Assembly: GCF_950066645.1 (NCBI RefSeq) | Contig: NZ_CATMFB010000010.1 | Location: 1-64,000 of the forward strand | DNA from: an uncultured Thalassolituus sp. | GTDB taxonomy: Bacteria > Pseudomonadota > Gammaproteobacteria > Pseudomonadales > Oceanobacteraceae | Direction: 5' to 3' | DNA: 64,000 nt | Part shown: positions 55,522 through 64,000 of the stretch, in pieces | Numbering within the stretch: position 1 is the stretch's first letter | Layout: each line of letters starts with the position of its first letter | The notes under the pieces: model-generated | What the model was told of the DNA's origin: nothing | Seen by the model: the letters and a program-made list of their open reading frames with translations, nothing else | Database searches by the model: none | Translations under genes and position numbers: made by a program

Positions 55522-57039
55522 ATGCAACTCTCTCCAACTTCCAAAGCCGGCAGTGGCAACCGCCTTCTGCGTCTCTACGGATACTACTCTCTGTTTCTCG
55601 CCCTGCTGATCATCGTCGTCGACAGCATTGATAAGCAGGACAGACTACTCGGTGAACGCGCACCTCAGCTCTTCCTGATACTGTCGTCTGTGTACGTTAT
55701 CAGCGCTGCGACCTTTGTCGCTATCGCTAACCGGCGGCCGGATTCTCAGGCCACCACCAGCTATATGTTCATCGAAACTGCGCTTCTGACCGGCATGATG
55801 TACGCATCGGGAGGGCTGGCAGCAGGCTTCTCCAGCCTGTTGCTGATCCCGGTGATTATGGCGAACCTGCTCGCGCCCGGAGTATTGGGCTACGGCGTAG
55901 CCGCCTGGCTCAGTCTGGCGGTGTTTTATACGCAGCATATTCTGCATGGGGAATTCGGGTTGTCTGATACCGCCAATACCGGGGTGTATGGAGCGATCAC
56001 CTTCGCTATCGCGACCATTACCCAGCTATTGTCACGTCGTATCCGCACCGCAATCGACCTTGCGCAGGATCAGGCGTATAACGCGCGTCGCCTGCAACGA
56101 CTCAGTCAACAGGCGCTGATGACACTGCCCGACGGTATCATTGCCTGTACCCGCTACCAGCAGATCCTGTTTTTCAACCAGCAGGCGGCAGACTGGTTTC
56201 CTCTGCGAGCGGGAGAAAAACTTCCCCCTGCGCTTGAACATATCTTCCGTTCAGAAAAGTTATCAGGCGCACAGCCGCTGACGGTGTCCCGTATCTCCAT
56301 TCCTGATACCGACGGCGATTTTCTTCTGGTGATTGAAGACGACACCCGGGTAGCGGCTGAGGCCCAGCAGATCAAACTGGCGTCACTCGGGCGCCTGACC
56401 GCCAGTATTGCTCACGAGATCCGTAACCCGCTGTCAGCACTGCAACAGGCTTCGCAACTTCTGAGCGAAACACCCGGCCTGAGCCCGGAAAACCAACGTC
56501 TCACACGAATGATTGAAGACAACAGTCAGCGAATTAACCGTACCATTGCCGATATTCTGCAACTGTCCCGGGGGCGACAGGCGAGATGTGAACCGCTTGA
56601 GCTGGCGGCGTTTCTTGATCGTTTTAAGCGTCAGTTTCTGGAGTTGCATCCGCAGAACGATTTCGATCTTGTCATCCACAGTGAGGATTCGCCCCAGGTC
56701 AGGTTTGATGCTGACCATCTTGTCCAGGTACTTAACAACCTTTGCAACAACGGCCTGCGATACGCACGCAGACTTCATACGGATAAACCCCAACTGACCC
56801 TGACGGTGATGCGTGGCGATCATTCCCACACTATCCTTGATGTCAGCGACAATGGCGGGGGTGTTTGCCCTGAACAGCAGGAGCGTCTGTTCGAGCCATT
56901 CCACACAACGGAACCAGAAGGGACTGGTCTGGGTCTGTATCTCTGCCGGGAGCTGTGTCAGGCCAATGAAGCAGACATCAGCTACGCCGGACATCCGGGA
57001 GGCGCTCTCTTTCGTATACGGATGAAAGATGCAGAATAA
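55522..57039 (+). CDS. pilS: Type IV pilus sensor histidine kinase PilS
   Basis: The 505-aa protein has six N-terminal TM helices (about 15-190), a PAS-like domain (about 205-285), the H-box LGRLTASIAHEIRNPLSALQQA, and the HATPase domain with N-box NNLCNNGLRYA and GTGLGLYL. It controls pilA with PilR in Pseudomonas. The start chosen is the ATG (MQLSPTSKAG); a TTG 42 bp upstream is possible. The catalytic motifs look intact, unlike those of its partner regulator. Confidence 0.9.
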   Translation: MQLSPTSKAGSGNRLLRLYGYYSLFLALLIIVVDSIDKQDRLLGERAPQLFLILSSVYVISAATFVAIANRRPDSQATTSYMFIETALLTGMMYASGGLAAGFSSLLLIPVIMANLLAPGVLGYGVAAWLSLAVFYTQHILHGEFGLSDTANTGVYGAITFAIATITQLLSRRIRTAIDLAQDQAYNARRLQRLSQQALMTLPDGIIACTRYQQILFFNQQAADWFPLRAGEKLPPALEHIFRSEKLSGAQPLTVSRISIPDTDGDFLLVIEDDTRVAAEAQQIKLASLGRLTASIAHEIRNPLSALQQASQLLSETPGLSPENQRLTRMIEDNSQRINRTIADILQLSRGRQARCEPLELAAFLDRFKRQFLELHPQNDFDLVIHSEDSPQVRFDADHLVQVLNNLCNNGLRYARRLHTDKPQLTLTVMRGDHSHTILDVSDNGGGVCPEQQERLFEPFHTTEPEGTGLGLYLCRELCQANEADISYAGHPGGALFRIRMKDAE

Positions 57040-57091
57040 TTCTGTGCGACGATTCACACCCGCACGGCAAAACAGCCGACAGCAGACACAT

Positions 57092-57108
57092 ACTGACTTA
57101 TAGTCAGT
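57092..57108. promoter_or_regulatory. Inverted repeat in the pilS-pilR gap
   Basis: ACTGAC-TTATA-GTCAGT, 25 bases upstream of the pilR ATG in the 94-bp gap. It could be an operator; no known consensus matches. Confidence 0.35.
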
Positions 57109-57133
57109 GATGACATTTTAAGGAACAGGAAAT

Positions 57134-58447
57134 ATGGCACCGGAATTATCAGCCCTGATCGTCGATGATGAAGCAGACATCCGCGAGCTGGTAACAATGA
57201 CGCTGGAGCGCATGGGGCTTAAATGTACGGGTGCTGCCAATGTCCGGGAGGCCATGGAGGCACTTGAAGACACCACCTTCCATTTCTGCATCACCGATAT
57301 GAAAATGCCCGACGGCGATGGAATACAGCTGATACATCATTGTGCACGGCAGTATCCCGATATGCCCCTGGCGATGATTACCGCCTTCGGGAATATGGAA
57401 ACCGGTGTCGCGGCACTGAAAGCCGGCGCTTTCGATGTGGTCGCGAAGCCCATCGACACCAACCGCCTGCGCGACCTGGCAACGGCAGCTCTGCGGCTAT
57501 CCCGGGTTCCGGGAGTATTGCCGCCACAGTGTCTGAATATCCTCAGTGGAGGTTCAGCCACAATGAGCCGGTTACGCGCTGACCTCCACAAAATTGCACG
57601 GACACAGGCACCCGTGGTCATCAGAGGACCGGCGGGTTCTGGCAAAGAAGACTTCGCACAGGCCATTCATCTTCTCGGGAGTCGCCACGACGCTCCCTTT
57701 ATATTTATCAACTGCGCTTCTGTGGGCGTCGATGAAATCGAGCAGGAAATTTTTGGCAGTAACAGCCACACCGGGGCGGTGACCGAAGCCAATGGTGGCA
57801 CTCTGTTTATCAACGCGATTGAGCACCTCAACCATGACCTGCAGGGGCGTATACTGCGCCTGATTCAGGAGCGACGTTTCCGCCGCCCCGGCTATCTGAG
57901 CGATGATGACTCCGATGTCCGGATCATCACAGGCACCACGGCTGACCCTGAAACTCTGGTCGCCAACGGATCATTAAGACAGGACCTGTATTATCGCCTG
58001 AACGTGGTCAACCTCGCGGTACCTGCTCTCGCGAATCGCCCGGAAGACCTTCCGACCATAGTACAGTCCTACCTTCATACCTATGCGCTGGCCTGGGATA
58101 TGCCTGACGTTTCTATGTCCTCTGAGGCACTGGCTCTGCTGACGTCACACCCCTTTCCGGGCAACGTCCGTGAACTTGAAAACGTGCTGCAGCGCGCCTT
58201 CACCATGATGGAGGGCGAGGTGATTCAGGCATCCGATCTGCAATTGACGTCCATGCCGCCCACCGCACCTGACCTTCCTCCTGGCGGCACGGTAACTGAC
58301 CTGGAAGGCTACCTGGAACGCCTTGAACGTCAGGCCATCGAAGGAGCGCTTCAGGCCACCCGCTGGAACAAAACTGCAGCAGCCGAAAAGCTGGGGATCA
58401 GCTTCAGGGCTCTGAGATACAGATGTAAGAAATTAGGCATAGATTAA
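57134..58447 (+). CDS. pilR: PilR-type response regulator with degenerate AAA+ domain
   Basis: The 437-aa protein has an intact receiver (Asp11-Asp12, phospho-acceptor Asp55, Lys106). The AAA+ domain (about 137-360) has Walker A GPAGSGKE (165-172), Arg-finger region RQDLYYRLN (282-290) and FPGNVRELENVLQRA. The FIS-type HTH is at 409-437 (WNKTAAAEKLGISFRALRYRCKKLG). The sigma-54 contact loop is lost: residues 207-220 read FGSNSHTGAVTEAN in place of FGH..GAFTGA.., with a deletion. The Walker B acidic pair is Asn227-Ala228. Pairing with pilS and the minor pilin genes supports PilR, but sigma-54 activation is doubtful. Confidence 0.85.
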   Translation: MAPELSALIVDDEADIRELVTMTLERMGLKCTGAANVREAMEALEDTTFHFCITDMKMPDGDGIQLIHHCARQYPDMPLAMITAFGNMETGVAALKAGAFDVVAKPIDTNRLRDLATAALRLSRVPGVLPPQCLNILSGGSATMSRLRADLHKIARTQAPVVIRGPAGSGKEDFAQAIHLLGSRHDAPFIFINCASVGVDEIEQEIFGSNSHTGAVTEANGGTLFINAIEHLNHDLQGRILRLIQERRFRRPGYLSDDDSDVRIITGTTADPETLVANGSLRQDLYYRLNVVNLAVPALANRPEDLPTIVQSYLHTYALAWDMPDVSMSSEALALLTSHPFPGNVRELENVLQRAFTMMEGEVIQASDLQLTSMPPTAPDLPPGGTVTDLEGYLERLERQAIEGALQATRWNKTAAAEKLGISFRALRYRCKKLGID

Positions 58448-58501
58448 CCGCCTGCAAATCAGCCTCTTCACCGAGTGACCTGACTGTCACGGCTGCTATG
58501 T

Positions 58502-58529
58502 TGTTTCCTCGCTTTCCAGGGAGGAAACA
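58502..58529 (+). promoter_or_regulatory. Hairpin that sequesters the ribosome-binding site of the first minor-pilin gene
   Basis: 9-bp stem TGTTTCCTC/GAGGAAACA with a 10-base loop. The 3' arm contains the GGGAGGA Shine-Dalgarno sequence, and the ATG follows two bases further on. Confidence 0.6.
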
Positions 58530-58531
58530 GT

Positions 58532-59047
58532 ATGCAGACCGGACATGTCAGCAAAGGCTTCACCCTCACCGAACTACTCATCAGTCTCGCGATCGTTCTT
58601 CTGATCGCCTCAGCCGGGTTGCCCGCCCTGCAGCGGCTGCTCGAAAATCAGCGGGCAAGCAACGATGTGCGTGTGTTGTACGCCTTGTTTTCAGATGCAC
58701 ACAGTCATGCGGTTCTGCACGACCGCGCGGTATCTCTGTGTCCCCTTGATGACAGTAACGAATGTTGCCCTGAGTGGATGGATGAAATTTCCGTTTTTGA
58801 AGACAGCAACGACAACCGGATTCTCGACGACAATGAACGGGTACTACGACGAATACCAGCGGTCAGCGATGACCGGATTTCACGTCAGTACCCCGGCAGA
58901 AGAGCTGTCACATTCAGCCCTGCAGGTGACTCTTTGGGGTTCAATGGCACCCTGAGATATAAGCTGGAAGGTCTTTCCACACATAGCGCCAGCATCGTCA
59001 TTCATGGCACAGGAAGAGTAAGAATGGGAGCGAGAGAGCGCTATTGA
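58532..59047 (+). CDS. FimT/GspH-type minor pseudopilin, first copy
   Basis: The 171-aa protein has a prepilin leader cut by PilD: SKG/FTLTELLISLAIVLLIASAGLPALQ, with Glu5. The C-terminal GspH/FimT domain is rich in aspartate and arginine and has three cysteines (VSLCPLDDSNECC). It initiates pilus assembly as part of the minor-pilin tip (family role). It lies 84 bp behind pilR, and the second FimT-like gene is 124 bp downstream. Confidence 0.87.
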   Translation: MQTGHVSKGFTLTELLISLAIVLLIASAGLPALQRLLENQRASNDVRVLYALFSDAHSHAVLHDRAVSLCPLDDSNECCPEWMDEISVFEDSNDNRILDDNERVLRRIPAVSDDRISRQYPGRRAVTFSPAGDSLGFNGTLRYKLEGLSTHSASIVIHGTGRVRMGARERY

Positions 59048-59079
59048 TTTCCGTCTGTAGTCGCTCTTATGCCGCTGGT

Positions 59080-59094
59080 CGGCAATCAATCTGC
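59080..59094 (+). promoter_or_regulatory. Weak sigma-54-like sequence upstream of the second fimT/fimU gene
   Basis: CGGCAATCAATCTGC has the GG-N10-GC core but only 7 of 11 consensus positions of TGGCACG-N4-TTGC. It lies 77 bases upstream of the ATG. Confidence 0.25.
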
Positions 59095-59171
59095 GTAACT
59101 GTGAAGCCGCGCTAATATAAAGTTTGAGAGATAAGGCAAGATACAGGCTGATCAATGTACGCGGATGCAAC

Positions 59172-59654
59172 ATGAAACAAAGTTCAGGGTTTACGTTAAT
59201 TGAATTAATGGTGGTGCTGGTCGTCATGGGCGTGATGGCAGTCGTCGCGATTCCGCGGATGACCTCTACCACTTCTAACAGTGCGGCGGAGGCGTCTGGG
59301 CGTCTGCTGACTCTGGACCTGGGGTACGCCCGGAATCATGCCCAGACGACAGGTCTGACGGTACGCATGATTCCCGTCAGCGATGAGTATGAACTGGGCT
59401 GGACACTGCAGGAATTCGATAATGCTGGCAATGCCGGAAACGTGGTGCGCAGTCGCAACCGCCTGGATGACAGGGTGAACGTTGAAAGTGCTGAGTTTTC
59501 CACCGCTGCCCCCATCGGATTTACCCGGGACGGCGTTCTTGAAAGCGCTGGTACCCTGGCAATTACGACCACTGACTGCTCAGGCAACCGGAACCGGAAT
59601 CTGCAGTTATTTGTATCTGGTCAGATAGTGACAACGGAGGTTGCATGTCAATGA
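59172..59654 (+). CDS. fimU: FimT/FimU-type minor pilin, second copy
   Basis: The 160-aa protein has the prepilin motif SSG/FTLIELMVVLVVMGVMAVVAIP with Glu5 and a globular GspH domain ending in two cysteines (TTDCSGN, VACQ). Start MKQSSG; the in-frame lead from 59124 is rejected. It overlaps pilV by 10 bases, so it starts the fimU-pilVWXY1 unit. Confidence 0.87.
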   Translation: MKQSSGFTLIELMVVLVVMGVMAVVAIPRMTSTTSNSAAEASGRLLTLDLGYARNHAQTTGLTVRMIPVSDEYELGWTLQEFDNAGNAGNVVRSRNRLDDRVNVESAEFSTAAPIGFTRDGVLESAGTLAITTTDCSGNRNRNLQLFVSGQIVTTEVACQ

Positions 59655-60223
59655 AGTATCAACAAGGAATAACGATCTGGGAAGTGATGGTTACAATCGT
59701 CATCACCACCATAGGCCTGCTGGGGTTATCAGCCCTGCAGATGCAGTCTGTGCGTTCTGCCGAAGACAGTGGCAACCGCTCTCATGCGATCTGGATGGCA
59801 AACGATCTGATTAACCGCATGCGCGCTAACGAGGTCGAAAACTACAGTTTCAACGGCACAATGAGCTGCGCTAACTTTCCTGAAAATATTACTGTGTGCG
59901 GTGCCTACCACAACGGTGGTCAGCAGGTTGCACCTGTCGCTTGTAACAGCACAGAGCAGGCGACGTTTGACCGCTGGGAAGTGCTTTGTGGTATGCCGGC
60001 CGATATCAACGGCAACACCAATGTAATGCGTGGCTCTGCGTCTTTTATTACTAACCCCGGTCTTCAGATCACGACACTGGCCAACGGTGATGTACAGATG
60101 ACCATCGACTGGGACTCAAGAACATCAGGTGTTGATGCCGATGGCACCCAGCGCTTTATGATTGATGAGAACACTGCTTCGACAGTTCAACGGGAAAGCT
60201 TTGTAACGGTATTCCGCCCATGA
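59645..60223 (+). CDS. pilV: Minor pilin PilV
   Basis: The 192-aa protein has a prepilin motif with an unusual mature start, QQG/ITIWEVMVTIVITTIGLLGLSALQMQS (Ile1, Trp4, Glu5 present). The type IV pilus modification protein PilV pattern follows (AWMANDLINRMRANE). Four cysteines lie in the C-domain. It overlaps both neighbouring genes. Confidence 0.9.
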   Translation: MSMKYQQGITIWEVMVTIVITTIGLLGLSALQMQSVRSAEDSGNRSHAIWMANDLINRMRANEVENYSFNGTMSCANFPENITVCGAYHNGGQQVAPVACNSTEQATFDRWEVLCGMPADINGNTNVMRGSASFITNPGLQITTLANGDVQMTIDWDSRTSGVDADGTQRFMIDENTASTVQRESFVTVFRP

Positions 60224-61047
60224 AAATGTTAAGACACCAACAGGGCATGTCCCTGATCGAACTGATGATTGCCATGGCGCTCAGCCTGGTGGTTGTGTAT
60301 TTCGTCATGCAGATTCTGATCGGTAGCAACCAGACCGCTTCTCTGGCGGACACTCTGACGCAATCTCAGGAAACCGGCCGTTTCTCTATCAGCTACCTGA
60401 ACCGTAGCGCGCTGCGCGCAGGCTACGACCCCGAAGGTGAAGACCTGCAACCATTTGCCAACCTTTGTACTGCGGACAATCCAACAGCCGGCACTGGTAT
60501 GTGCACACAGGATACCGACAACACCGTCGATGGCGAGACCACAGGCGACCGTCTGGCAATAGTGCGTACTGCAGAAGCAGGTAATGCCACCAGCTGCTGG
60601 GGCAGCAATATGGTACTTGCGACAAATACACAGATTGCTGACGTATTCTGGGTTGAAGTCAATGACGACGGTCTCAGCAGCCTGATGTGCCGGACCTACA
60701 ATTTTGGTACCGGCGTCGCCATGGTTGACTCTCAACCTCTGGCGGCGGGTGTTATTGCCATGCATGTGTTGTATGGCCAGAGCGCAGCTGACTCAGCAAC
60801 CGGTGAAAGAAATGTCACCACGTATGTGCCAGCAGATGATCTGACCAACAATACCGGCCTGGATTACAGTCGCGACTGGGAGCGGGTGTATTCCGTTCGA
60901 GTGGCCTTGTTAACCCAGGCATTCGACGATACTTCAGGTCTGAGTGGTACGCGCAACTACATTTTATTTGATGCGGCGCCGTATCAATACGATGACAGGT
61001 TTGCCCGTCAGGTATTTACCACAACAGTGGCTCGCGCCAATTTCTGA
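60220..61047 (+). CDS. pilW: Minor pilin PilW
   Basis: The 275-aa protein has QQG/MSLIELMIAMALSLVVVYFVMQIL with Glu5, then the PilW domain (SQETGRFSISYLNRSALRAGYDPEG). It overlaps pilV by 4 bases. It ends with FARQVFTTTVARANF, as is usual in the family. Confidence 0.92.
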   Translation: MKMLRHQQGMSLIELMIAMALSLVVVYFVMQILIGSNQTASLADTLTQSQETGRFSISYLNRSALRAGYDPEGEDLQPFANLCTADNPTAGTGMCTQDTDNTVDGETTGDRLAIVRTAEAGNATSCWGSNMVLATNTQIADVFWVEVNDDGLSSLMCRTYNFGTGVAMVDSQPLAAGVIAMHVLYGQSAADSATGERNVTTYVPADDLTNNTGLDYSRDWERVYSVRVALLTQAFDDTSGLSGTRNYILFDAAPYQYDDRFARQVFTTTVARANF

Positions 61048-61059
61048 GCAGGAGGACAT

Positions 61060-61593
61060 ATGAATTATTCTGCCAATAAAGGGGCTGCACTGATCGTCAG
61101 TCTGATCATGCTGACGGCCGTAACGTTTCTCGCAGTCATCAGCCTGCAGAACTCGTCGACTCAGGTGAAAATGGTGGGTAACACCCAGACCCGGGAAAGT
61201 GTCTTTCAGGCGGGGATGAGCGCTCTTGAAACGCTGGTCTCAGATTTTTCCGCAGAAAAAGATGGCACTACGATCCTGTCTGATGCCATGACAAACACTG
61301 TGCAGGTGAACGGTGAAGCGGTAATTAACCAGGACACACTCAACCCCATGTTCGACAAGGCCACTCCTGGCAAGCGTTACTCGTACAATGATCAAGCGCT
61401 GAAGCCTGTTTCAGTTTCCGTCAGCTATCAAGGTCCCGGCGGCAGTCTGAATTTTTCTCTGTCTGGCGACAGTAGCGTACAGAAATTTAATAAACATCCT
61501 TTCCTGGCTGAAGCCGGGGCAGAAGATCGCTCTGAGCGTTTCGCATCGGACCAGAATCTTGGCTTTACCTTTATGTCCACTACAGGGCGTTAA
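61060..61593 (+). CDS. pilX: Minor pilin PilX
   Basis: The 177-aa protein has NKG/AALIVSLIMLTAVTFLAVISLQNSS. Position 5 of the mature protein is Val, not Glu, as in PilX/GspK-type tip pilins. A PilX pattern follows (VGNTQTRESVFQAGMSALE). It lies 12 bp behind pilW. Confidence 0.88.
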   Translation: MNYSANKGAALIVSLIMLTAVTFLAVISLQNSSTQVKMVGNTQTRESVFQAGMSALETLVSDFSAEKDGTTILSDAMTNTVQVNGEAVINQDTLNPMFDKATPGKRYSYNDQALKPVSVSVSYQGPGGSLNFSLSGDSSVQKFNKHPFLAEAGAEDRSERFASDQNLGFTFMSTTGR

Positions 61594-61606
61594 GCTGGAG
61601 GTATAT

Positions 61607-64000
61607 ATGAAAAAGTTACTTATCACACTGACCGCTGCTTCCATCGCTCTGGCTTCACAAGCGGATGATATCGAGATCTACACAGGCTCCGCCGGGGGCG
61701 CGCAAAGCAATGTTCTTATGGTCCTGGATACATCCGGGAGTATGGGGACCACAGCAGTGGAAGCAGATGAAGTCCGCTATGACCCGGACGTCATTTATGA
61801 CAACAGCATCTACGGTTTCGACCCCAATGCACTCTATCTGTTCCGGTTTGACCAGTCGCGTCGATCACGCACAGACCTCGGCAATCTGAGTGATGATGTT
61901 GTTAGTCTTATTAAAAATTATCAGGTCTCCCCTGATGCAGTAGCCTGCCCTGGAGCGCTGGATGTTGTCGCCAGCCGTGGTGAGCTGACCGCGTCTCTGA
62001 TGTTCTGGGAATCTGGTCGTGGCTGGAGTGGCCCTGATCAGGCGATCGAAAACATGCGTGCCCGCGAACGCCCGGTAGTATCAATGAACAGCAATGCCAT
62101 CATTGAGTGTCAGAGGGGTTGGTTCCAGACGTATTCTTATAATGGCAATAATTACTGGTATATCCGCGACAGCTCCAGCAACCCTTATACAAACTGGTTT
62201 TTCTCCAGCTACTCATGGAGCGATGCATATTCTGTTCTCTGGAGCGGTAACTACCTTAACTACCGTGCAGTAGCAGAGCAGGCCAGTGGCCCTAAAACGC
62301 GTCTGGATGTTGTAAAAGAAGCAGCGATCGATGTAGTTAACAGTATTACCGGTATTTCCGTCGGCCTGGCGCGTTTCAGTGCGGACAGTGATGGTGGCTT
62401 TATAGATATCCCGATCACACCCGTCGAGGATATGCGTGCTGATTTTGTCACCAGAATCAATAGCTATCACGATCAGGGGGGCACCCCACTTGAAGAGTCA
62501 ATGTACGAGTCGTATCTCTATCTTGCGGGTAAATCCGTAAAATACGGCCTGGATTCAGTATCTGGTAACAGCAGCAACGGTAACGGCACTTCGTCTACTC
62601 CCAGTGTGTCCGGCTCGCGCGTCAGTGGCAACCAGAGTCAATATCAAGCCCCCACTGCACTCGAATGTACCCCGACAAAAATCATTCTCTTCAGTGATGG
62701 GGAGCCGACTAACGACGACAACGCCAATGGCCTGATCAAGAGCCTGGCCTCTGACACCATATTTGATAACTCATCGTACCTTTCGCACTATTGTTCAGGT
62801 AGCGGTGCATGTGCCGAAGAACTGGCGTACCACATCAACCGGAACGATCACCGTACTGATGTTGATGGTACCCAGAATATTACTGTAGATACTATCGGTG
62901 GCTTTATTGATGAAGCCAGTTATGCCCGGGATAAACTGAGGAATATTGCTAGTGCTGGCGGCGGTAAGTTCTACGAGGTGAATGATTATCAGAGTCTGTA
63001 TGACAGCCTCAAAGACTCGCTTACCGAAGTGATTGTCACTCCCACAACCTTCACCTCTCCGACCGTAGCCGTTAACTCATTCAACAGCCTGGAAAACAGT
63101 GATGAGCTCTATTTTTCAGTTTTCGAACCGAGTGGCAAACCAGACTGGAAAGGTAATCTCAAGCGCTACCGTATCAGCTCTGAAGGTAAAGTCATGGACG
63201 CCAATAAACGCGAAGCCGTTGACGATACCGGGTTTTTCTCTATCACTTCGCAAAGCTACTGGAGCCCCGAGGTCGATGGCCCGAATGTTGGCCAGGGCGG
63301 AGCGTCAAGTCGCCTTACTGTGCCACGTACGATCTTTACCTCAACCACATCAGGCATAAAGGAACTCGATGCGCCCTCTGGTACTATCGAGAATATCGTT
63401 GGTGCGATACCTGTTTCGACAAAGAGTATTCTTACGGATGACCTGCTCGGGCTGGATGCCTTTGCAGATATTACCGACTCCTATCGTGATCAGCTTATCG
63501 GCTGGATTCTGGGCTATACCGACGAAGGTGAACCCCGTCTTGAAATTGAAGATCCACTCCACAGCCAGCCGGTAGTCATCAATTATGGTGAGGATGACAG
63601 CGTAGTCTTCCTGTCAACAAATAGTGGCTATCTGCACGCGTTCGACACCGATGAAAATAATCCTCAGGAATTTTTCTCATTCATTCCCCGGGAACTGCTG
63701 CGTAACCCTTACTACTACTTCAGCTCTCAGGTATCGACGTCAGATAAAAAACGTTACGGTCTGGATGGTGCTCTGACCTACTGGCACGATGATAAAAACT
63801 ACGATGGTGTTGTAAACAACAACGACCGTCTGATTATCTTTGTGGGTATGCGCCGTGGCGGGCACTCCTACTACGCCCTGGATGTGACTGATCGCCATAA
63901 TCCTGTATTACTGTGGCAGAAACATGGCCAGTACGTAGACAGCCTGGCAAACATTCCATCCGTATCCACCGGATATGAAAGAATGGGTCAGAGCTGGTCG
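61607..64000 (+). CDS. pilY1: PilY1 tip adhesin, partial (runs off the window)
   Basis: 798 codons are open to the window end without a stop. A signal peptide (MKKLLITLTAASIALASQA) is followed by a von Willebrand A domain with MIDAS VLDTSGSMGTT near residue 45. The PilY1 beta-propeller starts near residue 640 (NYGEDDSVVFLSTNSGYLHAFDT). The calcium-binding-type loop DDKNYDGVVNNND is near 728-740. The protein is the pilus tip adhesin and mechanosensor and needs PilVWX. The 3' end and any pilE lie beyond the window. Confidence 0.93.
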   Translation, partial: MKKLLITLTAASIALASQADDIEIYTGSAGGAQSNVLMVLDTSGSMGTTAVEADEVRYDPDVIYDNSIYGFDPNALYLFRFDQSRRSRTDLGNLSDDVVSLIKNYQVSPDAVACPGALDVVASRGELTASLMFWESGRGWSGPDQAIENMRARERPVVSMNSNAIIECQRGWFQTYSYNGNNYWYIRDSSSNPYTNWFFSSYSWSDAYSVLWSGNYLNYRAVAEQASGPKTRLDVVKEAAIDVVNSITGISVGLARFSADSDGGFIDIPITPVEDMRADFVTRINSYHDQGGTPLEESMYESYLYLAGKSVKYGLDSVSGNSSNGNGTSSTPSVSGSRVSGNQSQYQAPTALECTPTKIILFSDGEPTNDDNANGLIKSLASDTIFDNSSYLSHYCSGSGACAEELAYHINRNDHRTDVDGTQNITVDTIGGFIDEASYARDKLRNIASAGGGKFYEVNDYQSLYDSLKDSLTEVIVTPTTFTSPTVAVNSFNSLENSDELYFSVFEPSGKPDWKGNLKRYRISSEGKVMDANKREAVDDTGFFSITSQSYWSPEVDGPNVGQGGASSRLTVPRTIFTSTTSGIKELDAPSGTIENIVGAIPVSTKSILTDDLLGLDAFADITDSYRDQLIGWILGYTDEGEPRLEIEDPLHSQPVVINYGEDDSVVFLSTNSGYLHAFDTDENNPQEFFSFIPRELLRNPYYYFSSQVSTSDKKRYGLDGALTYWHDDKNYDGVVNNNDRLIIFVGMRRGGHSYYALDVTDRHNPVLLWQKHGQYVDSLANIPSVSTGYERMGQSWS

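Overview
The window reads as chromosomal DNA of a marine-type gammaproteobacterium, probably from the Oceanospirillales/Thalassolituus neighbourhood (inference from protein character and gene order; no search was run). Positions 2-29367 follow the conserved Pseudomonas-type housekeeping order tRNA-Leu, secG, tpiA, glmM, folP, ftsH, rlmE, yhbY, greA, carBA, dapB, dnaJ, dnaK, grpE, recN, fur, bamE, rnfH, ratA, smpB, ssrA. Three accessory sets interrupt it: a lipid set (KAS III-like enzyme, hotdog thioesterase, PaaX-like regulator, desaturase; 6649-10378), a regulator set (LuxR/HapR-like TetR protein, START-domain protein, cysteine-free C39-like protein; 15765-17988), and an NSS-type sodium symporter (26805-28280).

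The heat-shock and SOS signals are readable. Sigma-32-type promoters precede grpE, dnaK and apparently ssrA, and two abutting LexA-like boxes precede recN. A structured dispersed repeat lies directly behind the stop codons of both dnaK and dnaJ. A 532-bp scar of duplicated ssrA-end sequence follows the tmRNA gene.

29900-34710 is a sulfur/methionine locus: a ferredoxin-reductase-like flavoenzyme, a MetR-like LysR regulator, MesX (DUF1852), the core methionine synthase MesD, and a TauE/SafE permease. MesD/MesX is the folate- and cobalamin-independent, oxygen-requiring methionine synthase. A near-identical 15-mer precedes both the regulator gene and mesX. Two tandem paralogous 7TM-DISM diguanylate cyclases follow (34975-38762).

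38773-51510 is an iron-acquisition block. It holds a PepSY / DUF2271 / DUF4198 / membrane-anchored flavodoxin-reductase operon, an FMN-dependent alpha-hydroxy-acid oxidase, PiuC, a Fiu/PiuA-like catecholate siderophore receptor, and a complete Vibrio TonB2-type energy system (DUF3450, TtpC, a very short ExbB, ExbD, TonB, TPR protein). Fur-like boxes lie in the divergent regions. An AraC regulator diverges from a second membrane desaturase (51535-53768), followed by nadE.

55522-64000 is the type IV pilus regulatory and minor-pilin region: pilS, pilR, two FimT/GspH pilins, pilV, pilW, pilX, and pilY1, which runs off the window end. This PilR lacks the GAFTGA loop and the Walker B acidic residues, so it should not be able to activate sigma-54 promoters in the usual way.
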